A DNA stretch of 64,000 nt, taken from the NCBI GenBank assembly GCA_015478655.1, contig JADMIJ010000011.1, forward strand, positions 1 to 64,000, in the 5' to 3' direction. Below the pieces are notes generated by a model that had not been told where the DNA came from, did not search any database, and saw nothing but the letters and a program-made list of their open reading frames with translations. Source of the stretch: Acidimicrobiales bacterium (GTDB lineage: Bacteria; Actinomycetota; Acidimicrobiia; Acidimicrobiales; RAAP-2). Positions 15,185-26,200 of this stretch are shown here, piece after piece; the stretch's first letter is position 1, and every line of letters begins with the position of its first letter. The translations under genes were made by a program, and so were the position numbers.

Positions 15185-16643
15185 GGGTGGCGGAGTTGGC
15201 CGTGCCGTGCGTGGGGGTGGCGGCCGTGCTGCGCGCCGACATCGTGATGAAGTCGCGGGAGGATGGCGAGAAGTAGCGGCCAGGCCAGTTGGACTCGTCA
15301 AAGGTGAGCTTGGTGCCGGCCGCGGCCGAGGCGGGCTGGCCGGGCGCCGGGCTGTAGCTGAAGAAGTTGACCCAGGCCGTGTTGATGTCCATCTCCATGG
15401 CCCGCACCGCCCCGGCCCGGCTCAGGACGTTGGCCAGGTCCACGATGGACAGCCCGGAGCCGCCGACGAAGACCAGGGCGCCGTTGGCCGTGATCCCGAG
15501 TCCCGAGCGCCATACCTGGACCCTCCCGGCGAGGGTGGCGCCCCAGCGGTGGTTGTCATTGGCGTCGAGGCCGGCCACGGCCTGGCCGTTGTTGACGATG
15601 AGGTCGAGGTTCTGGCGCACCGCCACCACCGAGGGTGACATGGCGACGTCGGTCCCCCAGGCGCCGATGCTGGGCGTCCCGTCGCTGTTGATGACCAGGG
15701 ATGCCCGACCGGCGACGAGGGGAACGGCGGTGACACCGTCGGCGTAGAAGCCGCCCTGGGCGTCCTGCATGCGGAACCCGGAGTTGAACGCGGCCACCAG
15801 CGTGTCCAAGGCGGTACCGGTGATCGGGGCCATGTTGGCCCAGGTCTGTCCGGTTCCGGGGATCGATGAGCCCTCGTACAGGTTCGTCTTGAGCAGCTTG
15901 GTGTCCATCCAGGCCACGCCCGTGACCAGGCTGGTGTTCACGGCGTTGGGCCGCAGGTAGGCCGCGTACATGGCCGACAGCCCGCCGACCGTACGACCCA
16001 TGGGTCGCCACTGGCCTTCACCGGGGGTGGGGGTGGCCACGAAGGGGGTGATGGCCGCCGGCACTGGGAGGTGGGCCGGGCCCGCGGGCTGGGTGGTGGT
16101 CGTGCTCCGCAGCGGGGCGGGGATGGCCCCCTTGGCGGGCTTCCCGCCCTTGGGTGGCGCGTGCCAGGTGTACCAGGTGTTCTCGGCCCAGGTCACCACC
16201 CCGCCGCCGCCGTGGTCCCGCACCCACTCGGTCAGCCTGGCCCCCACCGTGTTGCCGAGCGCCTGGTTGGTGGCGGCCGACCCGGCAGAGATCCAGACCG
16301 GCGTGAGGAGGAGCAGGATCACCAGGGCGACCGTCGACTTGGGATGCCGGCCGATCAGCGTGCGCCGTTGCCTGATCCGCTGCTTGCGGCGGGCCTTCCG
16401 CTCCCGACGGGTCGGTCGCGGCAGGTGGGCATCCCGTGGCCCGGGCCCGCCCCGGCTGGGCGGGGTCGAAACGATCCGCGGGATGCGGGCACCGGATCGG
16501 CCCGTCCCCCCCGGTCGGCCGCTGGGCTCGACGGTCACCTGGCCCCGGTGGTCGTATCCGGGGCCGAGGTCGGGTGGCGCGTCAGGGGCAACCCCGTCCT
16601 GGTCGAAAACGATGTTGCCTTCCACGCCGGTCCGAGACCTCAT
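15180..16643 (-). CDS. Membrane-anchored phosphodiester glycosidase (NAGPA domain)
   Basis: A 487-residue protein: a disordered, Pro/Gly/Arg-rich cytoplasmic N-terminus (1-100, with the very basic stretch RRERKARRKQRIRQRR), one transmembrane helix (about 103-121), a Pro/Thr-rich linker, and an extracellular phosphodiester glycosidase domain (about 220-470) of the family named after lysosomal NAGPA. The family's catalytic region is visible as AMEMDINTAWVNFFSY, with LVINSDGTPSIGAWG before it. Such enzymes cleave sugar-phosphodiester bonds; the substrate is unknown. It converges on dprE2 with a 22-nt gap, so a cell-wall polymer role is plausible but inferred. The ATG at 16643 is chosen; sequence further upstream is low-complexity. 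Confidence 0.82.
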   Translation of the reverse strand: MRSRTGVEGNIVFDQDGVAPDAPPDLGPGYDHRGQVTVEPSGRPGGTGRSGARIPRIVSTPPSRGGPGPRDAHLPRPTRRERKARRKQRIRQRRTLIGRHPKSTVALVILLLLTPVWISAGSAATNQALGNTVGARLTEWVRDHGGGGVVTWAENTWYTWHAPPKGGKPAKGAIPAPLRSTTTTQPAGPAHLPVPAAITPFVATPTPGEGQWRPMGRTVGGLSAMYAAYLRPNAVNTSLVTGVAWMDTKLLKTNLYEGSSIPGTGQTWANMAPITGTALDTLVAAFNSGFRMQDAQGGFYADGVTAVPLVAGRASLVINSDGTPSIGAWGTDVAMSPSVVAVRQNLDLIVNNGQAVAGLDANDNHRWGATLAGRVQVWRSGLGITANGALVFVGGSGLSIVDLANVLSRAGAVRAMEMDINTAWVNFFSYSPAPGQPASAAAGTKLTFDESNWPGRYFSPSSRDFITMSARSTAATPTHGTANSATR

Positions 16644-16825
16644 TCTGCGCCGATCATGGTCGGCGGCCCGTAGCCGCCGCCTCGGGCGTTGCGCTTTTGC
16701 CCGCTCACCTGGTCCTCTCCCGCTCCGTCCGTTGGCTCCGACGCAGCCCCGGCACGCAGGAGGGAGCTGAGGAAGTCGATGGGCGAAGAGGGCTGGCAAG
16801 CCACGTTCCGTTTGGCTCGACCCAC
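16640..16825 (-). CDS. Possible small protein, unknown
   Basis: A 61-residue open frame with a GTG start and a GGGAG upstream, ending in a 4-nt ATGA overlap with the glycosidase gene. It matches no family I recognise, and has a polar, Gly/Ser-rich composition with no transmembrane segment. The stop/start overlap is the main support; in GC-rich DNA an open frame this size is easily chance. Confidence 0.25.
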   Translation of the reverse strand: MGRAKRNVACQPSSPIDFLSSLLRAGAASEPTDGAGEDQVSGQKRNARGGGYGPPTMIGAE

Positions 16826-16882
16826 AGTCTCCCAGAGGTCGGGCCCCGTGGCACTTTACCAACGGGGACCCCGTCCCGGGCG

Positions 16883-19378
16883 TCAGGCCCGCTTCAGCGG
16901 CGCCATCCGCAACAACAGCTTCTTGCGCCCGACCGTCGGGAACTGGACCACCGCCTCGGCGTCATCGCCCGGGGAGGCGGTCTCGAGAACCGTGCCCTCA
17001 CCCCACTTCCCGTGCACGACGCGGTCCCCGACCTCCAGTCCCAACCGCTCGGCACCCGTCGAGGCGGGGGTACGGCGTCGGCGACCGGTGGCGTCGAACT
17101 CCCCCTCCTCCCGGGCCACCCCGCGTCCGAACACGCTCCGCCCGGGCGTACCCGCGTCTTCGTCCACCCGGCCTCGTCCCCGGAATGACCGGGCCCCGGC
17201 GCCGGGGGCGCGTCCACCACTGTCCCCTCCGACGTCCCGAACCAGCTCCGTGGGGATCTCGTTGAGGAACCGGCTCGGGATGTTGCTGCTCGTGCTCCCG
17301 AACAGCATGCGGCTCCAGGCGTGGGAGACGTAGAGGTGACGCTCGGCCCGGGTGATCCCGACGTAGCAGAGGCGGCGCTCCTCCTCGAGCTCCACCGGCT
17401 CCCCCAGCGAGCGCAGATGCGGGAAGATCCCATCTTCCATCCCCACCAGAAACACTGCTGGGAACTCGAGGCCCTTGGCGATGTGCATGGTCATCAGCGA
17501 GACCCTGGTGCCATCGCCCTCGAGCTCATCGGAGTCGGCCACCAGCGAGGCGGCCTCGAGGAATTCCGCCAGGGTCCGGTACTCCCCCGCCACTCCCACG
17601 AGCTCGTCCACGTTCTCGACCCGCCCCAGCGCTTCGATGGTCCCCTCGGACAGGAGCTCGCTGCGGTACCCGGTCCGCTCGACCACCGCCGTCACCAGCT
17701 GGCCCGGCCCGAGCAGGTCGCGGTCGGCTACGCCGTCGACCGGGTCGACGTCGGCGGGCGGCTCGGCTCGGTGGTCTCCGGCCAGGTGCGCCGCCGCCAC
17801 CAGGACCGGTTCGGCCTCGGGGGCTAGTGCCTCCCCGTTCTCGTCGACCAGCTCCGGGGTCGCCATGTGCCGGCGCAACTCGTCGAGGAGCGACGAGAGC
17901 TGGGTGAGGCTGCTCCCGGCCTTGCCGGAGATCCCGACCTCGTCGGCCCGTGCCACCGCCTCTCCGAACGACACCCCGCGCTGACCCGACCATCCGGCCA
18001 GCCTGGCCACCGAGGTCTCCCCGACACCCCGCTTGGGCACGTTCACGATGCGTCGCCAGCTGACTTCGTCATCGGGATTGACCAGCACCCGGAGATAGGC
18101 CATGACGTCTTTGACCTCGCGCCGGTCGTAGAACCTCGTGCCACCCACCACCCTGTATGGGACCTCGGCCCGGACCATGGCCTCTTCGAGGGCCCGGCTC
18201 TGGGCGTTGGTCCGGTAGAAGACGGCCACATCCCCCCAACGGAGGCTCTGCTCCCGGTGGAGGCGGGTGACCTCATGGGCCACCCAGGCCGCCTCGTCGT
18301 ACTCGTCCTCCGCCCGGTACCGGGTGACCCTCTCCCCACCGTCGCGCTCCGTCCACAGCGTCTTCGGCTTGCGGGAGACGTTGTTGGTGATCACGGCGTT
18401 GGCCGCGTCGAGGATGACCTGGGTGGAGCGGAAGTTCTGATCGAGGGTGATGACGGTGGCGTCGGGGAACGCCTGCTCGAAATCGAGGATGTTGCTGATG
18501 TCCGCCCCGCGGAAACGGTAGACCGACTGGTCGCTGTCGCCGACCACCACGATGTTGCGGTGCTGGCCGGCCAGCAGGACGGCCAGGGCGTTCTGCACGG
18601 CGTTGGTGTCCTGGTACTCGTCGATGAGGACGTGGGTGAACCGCGTGCGGTAGTGCTCGAGGACGTCTGCGTGCAGGCGGAAGAGCCGCACCGTATTGAG
18701 CAGGAGATCGTCGAAGTCCATGGCGTTGGCCGACACCATCCGCTGTTGGTACACGTCGAACACGTCGGCCACCCGGCGGTCGAAGATGGTCAGGGCCCCG
18801 GCCCGGTACTCGTCGGGCCCCTGTTGGCTCGACTTGGCCTGGCTGATCTGGCCGAGGATCGACCGGGGCGAGAGCTTCTTGGTGTCGATGTTCATCTCGC
18901 GGCACACGATCTCGATCAGCCGGCGGGAGTCGGCATCGTCGTAGATGGTGAAGGAGCCCTTGTATCCCAGCCGGTCGCCGTGGGCCCGGAGGATGCGCAC
19001 GCAGGCCGAGTGGAAGGTCGACACCCACATCCGCCCGGCGCGTCGGCCGACCAGCTCCGCCACGCGCTTGCGCATCTCATCGGCGGCCTTGTTGGTGAAG
19101 GTGATGGCCAGGATCTGCCAGGGGGCGGCGTCCTTCGTGGCGATGAGGTGGGCGATGCGACGGGTGAGCACCCTGGTCTTGCCCGAGCCCGCCCCGGCCA
19201 CGATGAGCAGCGGGCCCCCCCGGTGGACCACGGCCCCGCGTTGGGGACCGGTCAGACCGACGAGCAGCTCCTCGGGGCCGACCGGGCGCACCTCGTCGGA
19301 GGGGGGTGGCGGGCCCGAGGCCTGCTGCTGCCCTGGATCGTCAGGGGGCCGGTCGGGACCCCCGCCGGCGGCGGTCAT
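16883..19378 (-). CDS. pcrA: UvrD/PcrA-family ATP-dependent DNA helicase
   Basis: SF1A 3'-5' helicase used in repair, replication restart and removal of stalled RNA polymerase. The 831 residues contain all superfamily motifs: Q-motif LTGPQRGAV, Walker [10 protein letters not shown], motif Ia [11 protein letters not shown], Walker B with DEYQDTN, motif [16 protein letters not shown], motif IV QNFRS, motif [12 protein letters not shown] and motif [10 protein letters not shown]. The C-terminus ([17 protein letters not shown]) is the Tudor-like domain that in PcrA/UvrD binds RNA polymerase. ATG at 19378 overlaps the guaA stop (ATGA). The N-terminal 35 residues are a disordered Pro/Gly tail. Confidence 0.95.
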   Translation of the reverse strand: MTAAGGGPDRPPDDPGQQQASGPPPPSDEVRPVGPEELLVGLTGPQRGAVVHRGGPLLIVAGAGSGKTRVLTRRIAHLIATKDAAPWQILAITFTNKAADEMRKRVAELVGRRAGRMWVSTFHSACVRILRAHGDRLGYKGSFTIYDDADSRRLIEIVCREMNIDTKKLSPRSILGQISQAKSSQQGPDEYRAGALTIFDRRVADVFDVYQQRMVSANAMDFDDLLLNTVRLFRLHADVLEHYRTRFTHVLIDEYQDTNAVQNALAVLLAGQHRNIVVVGDSDQSVYRFRGADISNILDFEQAFPDATVITLDQNFRSTQVILDAANAVITNNVSRKPKTLWTERDGGERVTRYRAEDEYDEAAWVAHEVTRLHREQSLRWGDVAVFYRTNAQSRALEEAMVRAEVPYRVVGGTRFYDRREVKDVMAYLRVLVNPDDEVSWRRIVNVPKRGVGETSVARLAGWSGQRGVSFGEAVARADEVGISGKAGSSLTQLSSLLDELRRHMATPELVDENGEALAPEAEPVLVAAAHLAGDHRAEPPADVDPVDGVADRDLLGPGQLVTAVVERTGYRSELLSEGTIEALGRVENVDELVGVAGEYRTLAEFLEAASLVADSDELEGDGTRVSLMTMHIAKGLEFPAVFLVGMEDGIFPHLRSLGEPVELEEERRLCYVGITRAERHLYVSHAWSRMLFGSTSSNIPSRFLNEIPTELVRDVGGDSGGRAPGAGARSFRGRGRVDEDAGTPGRSVFGRGVAREEGEFDATGRRRRTPASTGAERLGLEVGDRVVHGKWGEGTVLETASPGDDAEAVVQFPTVGRKKLLLRMAPLKRA

Positions 19379-20958
19379 TCCCACTCAATGGTGCCGGGAG
19401 GCTTGGAGGTGATGTCCAGAGCTACCCGGTTGACACCCTCCACCTCGTTGATGATTCGAGAGGAGAGGCGCTCCAACAAGTCGTAGGGCAATCGGGCCCA
19501 ATCGGCGGTCATGGCGTCGTCACTGGTCACGGCGCGGATCACGATGGGGTAGGCGTAGGTCCGCCCGTCGCCCATGACACCCACGGTGCGGACGGCGGGC
19601 AGAACGGCGAAGCTCTGCCACAGGTCCCGGTAGAGCCCGGCCCTCCGGATCTCCTCCACCACGATGGAGTCGGCCGCCCGCAGGATGTCGGCCCGCTCGG
19701 GAGTCACGTCGCCCACGATGCGCACCGCCAGGCCGGGACCGGGGAACGGCTGGCGCCACACGATGTCGTGGGGCAGTCCCAGCTCCTCGCCCACGGCGCG
19801 GACCTCGTCCTTGAACAGCAGGCGGAGCGGCTCCACCAGATCGAAGGCCAGATCGTCGGGCAGGCCGCCCACGTTGTGGTGCGACTTGATGGTGGCGGCG
19901 GAATCGGACCCCGATTCGATGACGTCGGGGTAGAGGGTGCCCTGCACCAGATAGCCGGCCAGGCCCGGTGGGCCCGAGCCGAGCACCTGCTCGCGGGCGA
20001 CCTCTTCGAAGATGCGGATGAACAGCTCGCCGATGATCTTGCGCTTGGCCTCCGGGTCGGTGACCCCGGCCAGGGCCTCGAAGAACCGGTCCGCCGCCTT
20101 CACATGTACGAGATCGATGTGGAACTGGCGACGGAACGTCTCTTCGACCTGCTCGCTCTCGTGAGCCCGCATCAGCCCGGTGTCGACATAGACGCAGGTC
20201 AGCTGGTCCCCGATCGCCTTGTGGACCAGGGCGGCGGCCACGGCCGAGTCGACTCCCCCGGACAGGGCGCACAGCACCGGCGAAGAGCCGACCTGGGCCC
20301 GCACCGCCTGGACCTGCGACTCGATGATGGAGGTGTGGGTCCACAGGGGGAGACAGTGGCACACGTCGTAGAGGAACCGCTCGAGGAGATCGGCGCCGCG
20401 CTCGGTGTGCACCACCTCGGGGTGGAACTGCACCCCGTAGATGGAACGCTCGGCGTGCTGGAGGGCGGCTACCGGCGCGTCAGCACTGGCGGCGGTGGCC
20501 GTGAACCCGGGTGGGACGCCGGTGATGGCGTCGCCGTGGCTCATCCATACCTCGACGTCACTGGGCCAGTCGCAGAACAGCGGAGACGACCCGGTGACCG
20601 TGAGGGGCGTCCGTCCGTACTCGCCACGACCGGTGCGGGACACCTCACCGCCCAACTGGAGGGTCAGCAGCTGGGCTCCGTAGCAGATCCCCAGAATGGG
20701 AACGCCGGTGTCGTAGATGGCGGGATCGACGGTCGGGGTGGGCGTCTCGTTGACCGACTTGGGCCCACCCGAGAGGATGATCCCGGCCGGCCGGCGAGCC
20801 ATCAACTCGACGGCCGTGGCGGTGTGGGGCACGATCTCCGAGTACACGTGGGCCTCGCGGACCCGGCGGGCGATCAGCTGGGCGTACTGGGCACCGAAGT
20901 CGACGACCAGGATCGGCCCCTCGCCGGGGTCACCGGCGCTGTCGGTCCCAGGGCTCAA
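19375..20958 (-). CDS. guaA: GMP synthase (glutamine-hydrolysing)
   Basis: Converts XMP to GMP with ATP and glutamine. The 527-residue protein has the class-I amidotransferase domain with nucleophile Cys in GICYGAQLL and the His-Glu pair in [10 protein letters not shown], the ATP pyrophosphatase P-loop [14 protein letters not shown], and the C-terminal dimerisation domain ending in the canonical PPGTIEWE. The start is a TTG overlapping the guaB3 stop as TTGA; no ATG or GTG in frame fits better, and the amidotransferase core ([13 protein letters not shown]) starts 15 residues later. It is in a guaB3-guaA-pcrA run with overlapping ends. Confidence 0.98.
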   Translation of the reverse strand: MSPGTDSAGDPGEGPILVVDFGAQYAQLIARRVREAHVYSEIVPHTATAVELMARRPAGIILSGGPKSVNETPTPTVDPAIYDTGVPILGICYGAQLLTLQLGGEVSRTGRGEYGRTPLTVTGSSPLFCDWPSDVEVWMSHGDAITGVPPGFTATAASADAPVAALQHAERSIYGVQFHPEVVHTERGADLLERFLYDVCHCLPLWTHTSIIESQVQAVRAQVGSSPVLCALSGGVDSAVAAALVHKAIGDQLTCVYVDTGLMRAHESEQVEETFRRQFHIDLVHVKAADRFFEALAGVTDPEAKRKIIGELFIRIFEEVAREQVLGSGPPGLAGYLVQGTLYPDVIESGSDSAATIKSHHNVGGLPDDLAFDLVEPLRLLFKDEVRAVGEELGLPHDIVWRQPFPGPGLAVRIVGDVTPERADILRAADSIVVEEIRRAGLYRDLWQSFAVLPAVRTVGVMGDGRTYAYPIVIRAVTSDDAMTADWARLPYDLLERLSSRIINEVEGVNRVALDITSKPPGTIEWE

Positions 20959-22118
20959 TGGCCCATGCCGACACCCTGCGAGCGCTGCAGGTCCTTGCCC
21001 TCGGTCTGCAGGGCCGGAGCCACCATCACCTCTGCCTTCTGGAACTCCTTCACCGTCTGGTAGCCACAGGTGGCCATGGCGGTGCGCAGCGCGCCGAACA
21101 GGTTCATCCGGCCGTCGTTCTCGTGGGCCGGGCCGAGGAGGATCTCCTGCAGGGTTCCCCTGGTGGTCGTCTTGACCCTCGCCCCCCGGGGCAGGGTGGG
21201 ATGGAACGTGGCCATACCCCAGTGGTAGCCCCGGGCCGGCGCCTCGACCGCCGAGGAGAGCGGCGAGCCCAACATGACCGCATCGGCCCCGCAGGCCACG
21301 GCCTTGGCGATGTCCCCGCCCTTGGACATCCCTCCATCGGCGATCACGTGGCAGTAGACGCCGGTCTCGTCGAGGTGCCGCATACGGGCCCCGGCGACGT
21401 CGGCGATGGCGGTGGCCTGGGGAACCCCGATCCCCAATACCCCCCTGGTGGTGCAGGCGTTGCCCGGGCCGACGCCGACCAGGACCCCGACGGCGCCGGT
21501 CCGCATCAGGTGGAGCCCGGCCTGGTAGGAGGCGCAGCCTCCCACGATCACCGGGATCTCGAATTCGCGGATGAACCGCTTGAGGTTGAGCGGCTCCGCG
21601 GTCTTCGAGACGTGCTCGGCCGAGACCACCGTCCCCTGGATGACCAGGAGGTCCAGCTCGGCCGCCAGCACAGCGGCGGCGAAGGATTCGGTCTTCTGGG
21701 GGGTGACGGACGCCGCCGTGGTGATGCCGGCGGCCTTCATCTCCTTGATCCGTTGCGTGACCAGATCCAGTTGGACCGGCTCGGCATACATCTGCTGCAT
21801 ACGGGCGGTGGCCTTGTCGACGGGGAGCTCGCGGATCTCGTCGAAGAGGGAGGAGGGATCCTCGTAGCGTGTCCAGAGACCTTCGAGGTTGAGGACGGCC
21901 AGCCCGCCGAGGCGCCCGATCTCGATGGCGGTGGACGGGCTGACCACACCGTCCATGGCCGATGCCATCAGCGGCAGCTCGAACCTATAGGCGTCGATCT
22001 CCCAGCTGATATCGACGTCTTCAGGGTCCCGGGTCCGCCGGCTGGGCACGATGGCGATGTCATCGAGCCCGTAGGCCTTCCGACCCGACTTGAAGATGCC
22101 AATCTCTAGCTCAGCCAC
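20955..22118 (-). CDS. guaB3: GuaB3-family IMP dehydrogenase-related protein
   Basis: A 387-residue IMPDH/GMP-reductase barrel without the CBS pair found in main IMP dehydrogenases; this GuaB3 type is characteristic of actinobacteria. The active-site loop is [18 protein letters not shown] with nucleophile Cys222, after [11 protein letters not shown], and the flap region [11 protein letters not shown]. Whether it oxidises IMP to XMP in vivo is not settled for mycobacterial homologues. GTG start with GGAGG 8 nt upstream; a possible -10 TACCAT lies at 22146-22151. It heads a guanine-nucleotide operon with guaA. No classical guaB is in the window. Confidence 0.93.
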   Translation of the reverse strand: MAELEIGIFKSGRKAYGLDDIAIVPSRRTRDPEDVDISWEIDAYRFELPLMASAMDGVVSPSTAIEIGRLGGLAVLNLEGLWTRYEDPSSLFDEIRELPVDKATARMQQMYAEPVQLDLVTQRIKEMKAAGITTAASVTPQKTESFAAAVLAAELDLLVIQGTVVSAEHVSKTAEPLNLKRFIREFEIPVIVGGCASYQAGLHLMRTGAVGVLVGVGPGNACTTRGVLGIGVPQATAIADVAGARMRHLDETGVYCHVIADGGMSKGGDIAKAVACGADAVMLGSPLSSAVEAPARGYHWGMATFHPTLPRGARVKTTTRGTLQEILLGPAHENDGRMNLFGALRTAMATCGYQTVKEFQKAEVMVAPALQTEGKDLQRSQGVGMGH

Positions 22119-22300
22119 GTCAATGCCCTCCGGACCCTGGTCACAATGGTATGAACCTCCGACCGGCGGCAGCCCCGACGCGGTGCCGACCGACTGCTCC
22201 CCACGATACCGCCTGGGTGCCCGGCCCTGGTTCCTCGCTGGCGGTCAGGCGGTCCTCCGATGAGGCGTCCGCACCGGACGCTGTCCCCCTCCGACCAGGA

Positions 22301-23077
22301 TCAAATTGAGCCGCTGAGGGACGGCGGGACCTCCACCTCGAGGATCGAGCAGAGCAGTTCGACCAGCGTCCGGGCGGTCGCCCCCCACACGGTCTCCCCG
22401 GCCACATCGAAGAACCACACGGGAAACTCGCCGTCGGGAAATCCTGGCGCCGCGGGACGGTCGGACACCGACCACCACTCCTCATGGAAGACGTCGTCGG
22501 CCACCAGCTCGCTGAGGGCCACGTCGAAAACCCGTTCCACCTCGCCGGGGTTGGCCACGAGCGCGGGACGGGCCTCGAGGGTGGCGAGCACCGGGGTCAT
22601 CACGGTGTTGGAGGACACCGTCGGCATGGCGGTCAGCTGGCCCACCACTGTGACCAGGCCCGGATCGAGACCCACCTCCTCGAAGGCCTCGCGCAACGCG
22701 CCGGCCACCACCCCCTCGCCGCCGTCGAGACGGCCACCGGGGAAGGCCACCTCCCCCTGGTGGGATCGCAACCGATCGGATCGCACGGTGAGGACCACCC
22801 TGGCCGCGCCGTCCTCCTCGAACAGCGGCACCAGCACCGCCGCGGGCCGGCCCTCCACGACCCTCCCGGCCAGGGATCGCCAGGGCTCCCCGGGAGACGC
22901 GTCGCCGGGACGCCGCAGCCGACCGTCGGCGAGCGCGACACGGACCCGGTCGAGGGAGATCCCGTTCCGATCCTGGGTGGGCAGCGCCGCCCAGGGGGCC
23001 GGGGATCCGGGACGGTGGCGCGGCGGACGGGGAATGGACCTTCTGGTGGGGGCCGACGGGGCCTGGCGAGGTTTCAT
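22301..23077 (-). CDS. CoA pyrophosphatase-type Nudix hydrolase
   Basis: Predicted to split CoA or related dinucleotide derivatives. The 258-residue protein carries a full Nudix box GGRLDGGEGVVAGALREAFEEVG and, just before it, the CoA-pyrophosphatase (NudL/UPF0035) signature RLRSHQGEVAFPGG. The first 45 residues are basic and Pro-rich, likely disordered. I start at the ATG of MKPRQAP; a TAACCT hexamer 10 nt upstream supports it, and the open frame further upstream runs into the divergent ybjQ-like gene's promoter region. A 182-nt gap with no visible feature separates it from guaB3. Confidence 0.88.
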   Translation of the reverse strand: MKPRQAPSAPTRRSIPRPPRHRPGSPAPWAALPTQDRNGISLDRVRVALADGRLRRPGDASPGEPWRSLAGRVVEGRPAAVLVPLFEEDGAARVVLTVRSDRLRSHQGEVAFPGGRLDGGEGVVAGALREAFEEVGLDPGLVTVVGQLTAMPTVSSNTVMTPVLATLEARPALVANPGEVERVFDVALSELVADDVFHEEWWSVSDRPAAPGFPDGEFPVWFFDVAGETVWGATARTLVELLCSILEVEVPPSLSGSI

Positions 23078-23087
23078 CGAGGGATTC

Positions 23088-23093
23088 AGGTTA
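23088..23093 (-). promoter_or_regulatory. -10 hexamer of the Nudix gene
   Basis: TAACCT on the minus strand, 10 nt before the chosen ATG, implying a leader of about 0-4 nt. Confidence 0.35.
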
Positions 23094-23257
23094 GGGGGCG
23101 ACGGAGCCCGACGGGCCGACGCCGGGCAAAGGAGGGGCCCCCGACCTGAGCGTGTGACATCCGGACCCTGGACGAGGCCGTTCGGTAGCATCTCGGTGGC
23201 GGCGGGCGCTCCGGTGGGCACCGGGACAAGGACCGTCCAGAAGAGGGAGATTCGCCA

Positions 23258-23620
23258 GTGGCTGACGTCAGCGGAGACCAGGGAGCGTCTGCACAATTTC
23301 CGATCACCACCGCGCTGGAGTTCCCCGAGTGGCCCGTCCAGCGCAGCCTCGGCATGGTCTTCGGGGTGGTGGTGCGCTCAATGGGCGCAGCCAAGGGCTT
23401 CACGGCCGGGTTCCGGGCCCTGGCCGGCGGCGAGGTGAAGCAGTACACCAAGCTGGTCGAGGACAGCCGCCGCCATGCCCTGGACCGCCTGATCGAGAAC
23501 GCGCGAATCCAAGGGGCCAACGCCATCATCTCGATGCGGTTCGACTCCTCCGAGGTCGGTCAGGGGCTGACCGAGATCGTTGCCTACGGCACGGCGGTGG
23601 TCGTCGGCAGCCGCTCGTGA
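23258..23620 (+). CDS. YbjQ-like (UPF0145) heavy-metal-binding-domain protein
   Basis: A 120-residue protein of the YbjQ family: LEFPEWPVQRSLGMVFGVVVRS near the N-terminus, the long amphipathic stretch with SRRHALDRLIENARIQGANAIISMRF, and the closing EIVAYGTAVVV strand. Homologues form pentameric rings; the 'heavy metal binding' label is by similarity only, and no Cys or His cluster is seen. GTG start with GAGGGAGA about 7 nt upstream. It begins 180 nt from the divergent Nudix gene and is followed after 10 nt by a small membrane protein, probably co-transcribed. Confidence 0.88.
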   Translation: MADVSGDQGASAQFPITTALEFPEWPVQRSLGMVFGVVVRSMGAAKGFTAGFRALAGGEVKQYTKLVEDSRRHALDRLIENARIQGANAIISMRFDSSEVGQGLTEIVAYGTAVVVGSRS

Positions 23621-23630
23621 CGAGGGTGGA

Positions 23631-23885
23631 GTGCCCAGGGGGCCGGACCGCCCACCGCCCCCGCGCCGGTCGATGCTGATGGTAGTGCTGGTGCTGATCG
23701 GGGTGGCGCTCGTGGCCGCCGTGATCATCAGCATCTTCGTCCGACGCCACGGCGAGTCCGACGCCCCCCTCCCCGGATGGACGCCGACCGACGAGGTGTT
23801 CAGGGATCCCGGCACGGACCGGATGGTGCGGGTGTGGGTGGATGCCGCCGAGGAGCGTCACTACGTGCCCGACGGTCGCCATTGA
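23631..23885 (+). CDS. Small single-pass membrane protein, unknown
   Basis: An 84-residue protein with a short basic, Pro-rich N-terminus, one transmembrane helix (about 16-37: LMVVLVLIGVALVAAVIISI) and an acidic C-terminal domain containing DRMVRVWVDAAEERHYVPDG, which resembles a small beta-hairpin domain. Not recognised as a named family. GTG start with GAGG 5 nt upstream; an internal ATG 14 codons later is an alternative. It lies 10 nt after the YbjQ-like gene, so the pair likely works together. Confidence 0.65.
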   Translation: MPRGPDRPPPPRRSMLMVVLVLIGVALVAAVIISIFVRRHGESDAPLPGWTPTDEVFRDPGTDRMVRVWVDAAEERHYVPDGRH

Positions 23886-23988
23886 GGTCCGGTCCGGTGC
23901 CGATGGCCGACCACCACGGACGGGCCAGGGCCTGACGCTGAGGCGGACGCCCTCCAGATGCCCGGGCGAGACCGGCCCCGACGCGCCA

Positions 23989-24018
23989 AGCCGGCCGGAC
24001 CCCGAGGTCCGGCCGGCT
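23989..24018. terminator. 13-bp perfect hairpin between convergent operons
   Basis: AGCCGGCCGGACC and GGTCCGGCCGGCT pair perfectly around a 4-nt CCGA loop, midway between the plus-strand membrane-protein gene and the minus-strand groEL. It would serve as a terminator in both directions. No U-run on either side. The rest of the 186-nt gap holds only the small hairpin next to groEL. Confidence 0.65.
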
Positions 24019-24047
24019 CACGACAGACAGCGCCTGACGGCGCCCCG

Positions 24048-24063
24048 GGCTCCCGCAGGAGCC
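24048..24063 (-). terminator. Short hairpin right after groEL
   Basis: GGCTCC-CGCA-GGAGCC, a 6-bp stem with tetraloop, 8 nt past the groEL stop, followed after 29 nt by the larger 13-bp hairpin. The pair may act together as the groE terminator or as a 3'-end stabiliser. Confidence 0.4.
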
Positions 24064-24071
24064 GGGATGGG

Positions 24072-26026
<1,955 letters not shown>

Positions 26027-26050
26027 GGTTCGGGCCTCCTGTGGCACGCG

Positions 26051-26077
26051 TTAGCAGTCGAGCGTTGAGAGTGCTAA
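26051..26077. promoter_or_regulatory. CIRCE operator, proximal
   Basis: TTAGCAGTC-N9-GAGTGCTAA, one mismatch from the CIRCE consensus, immediately downstream of the groES -10. It is the binding site of the heat-shock repressor HrcA. Confidence 0.92.
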
Positions 26078-26105
26078 CGATAGCGACCTCGGAGCCGTTT
26101 GGCAA
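26077..26105 (-). promoter_or_regulatory. groES promoter between two CIRCE sites
   Basis: TTGCCA (26100-26105), a 17-nt spacer and TATCGT (26077-26082) form a good sigma-70-type promoter on the minus strand. The -35 lies inside the distal CIRCE and the -10 abuts the proximal one, so repressor at either site would block RNA polymerase. Confidence 0.75.
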
Positions 26106-26125
26106 CCGGCACTGGCGAGTGCCAA
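26099..26125. promoter_or_regulatory. CIRCE-like operator, distal
   Basis: TTGGCAACC-N9-GAGTGCCAA has the same 9-9-9 geometry as CIRCE with 7 of 9 arm positions paired, 48 bp from the proximal copy. Tandem CIRCE sites are known before groE operons of other actinobacteria. Confidence 0.7.
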
Positions 26126-26200
26126 CAAATTCGCCCGGACGGAGTCGGGCCCTCCGGTGCCCGGCCCCGCGCCGAGGGGCGGAGCGGGCCGCGGCGGCCG

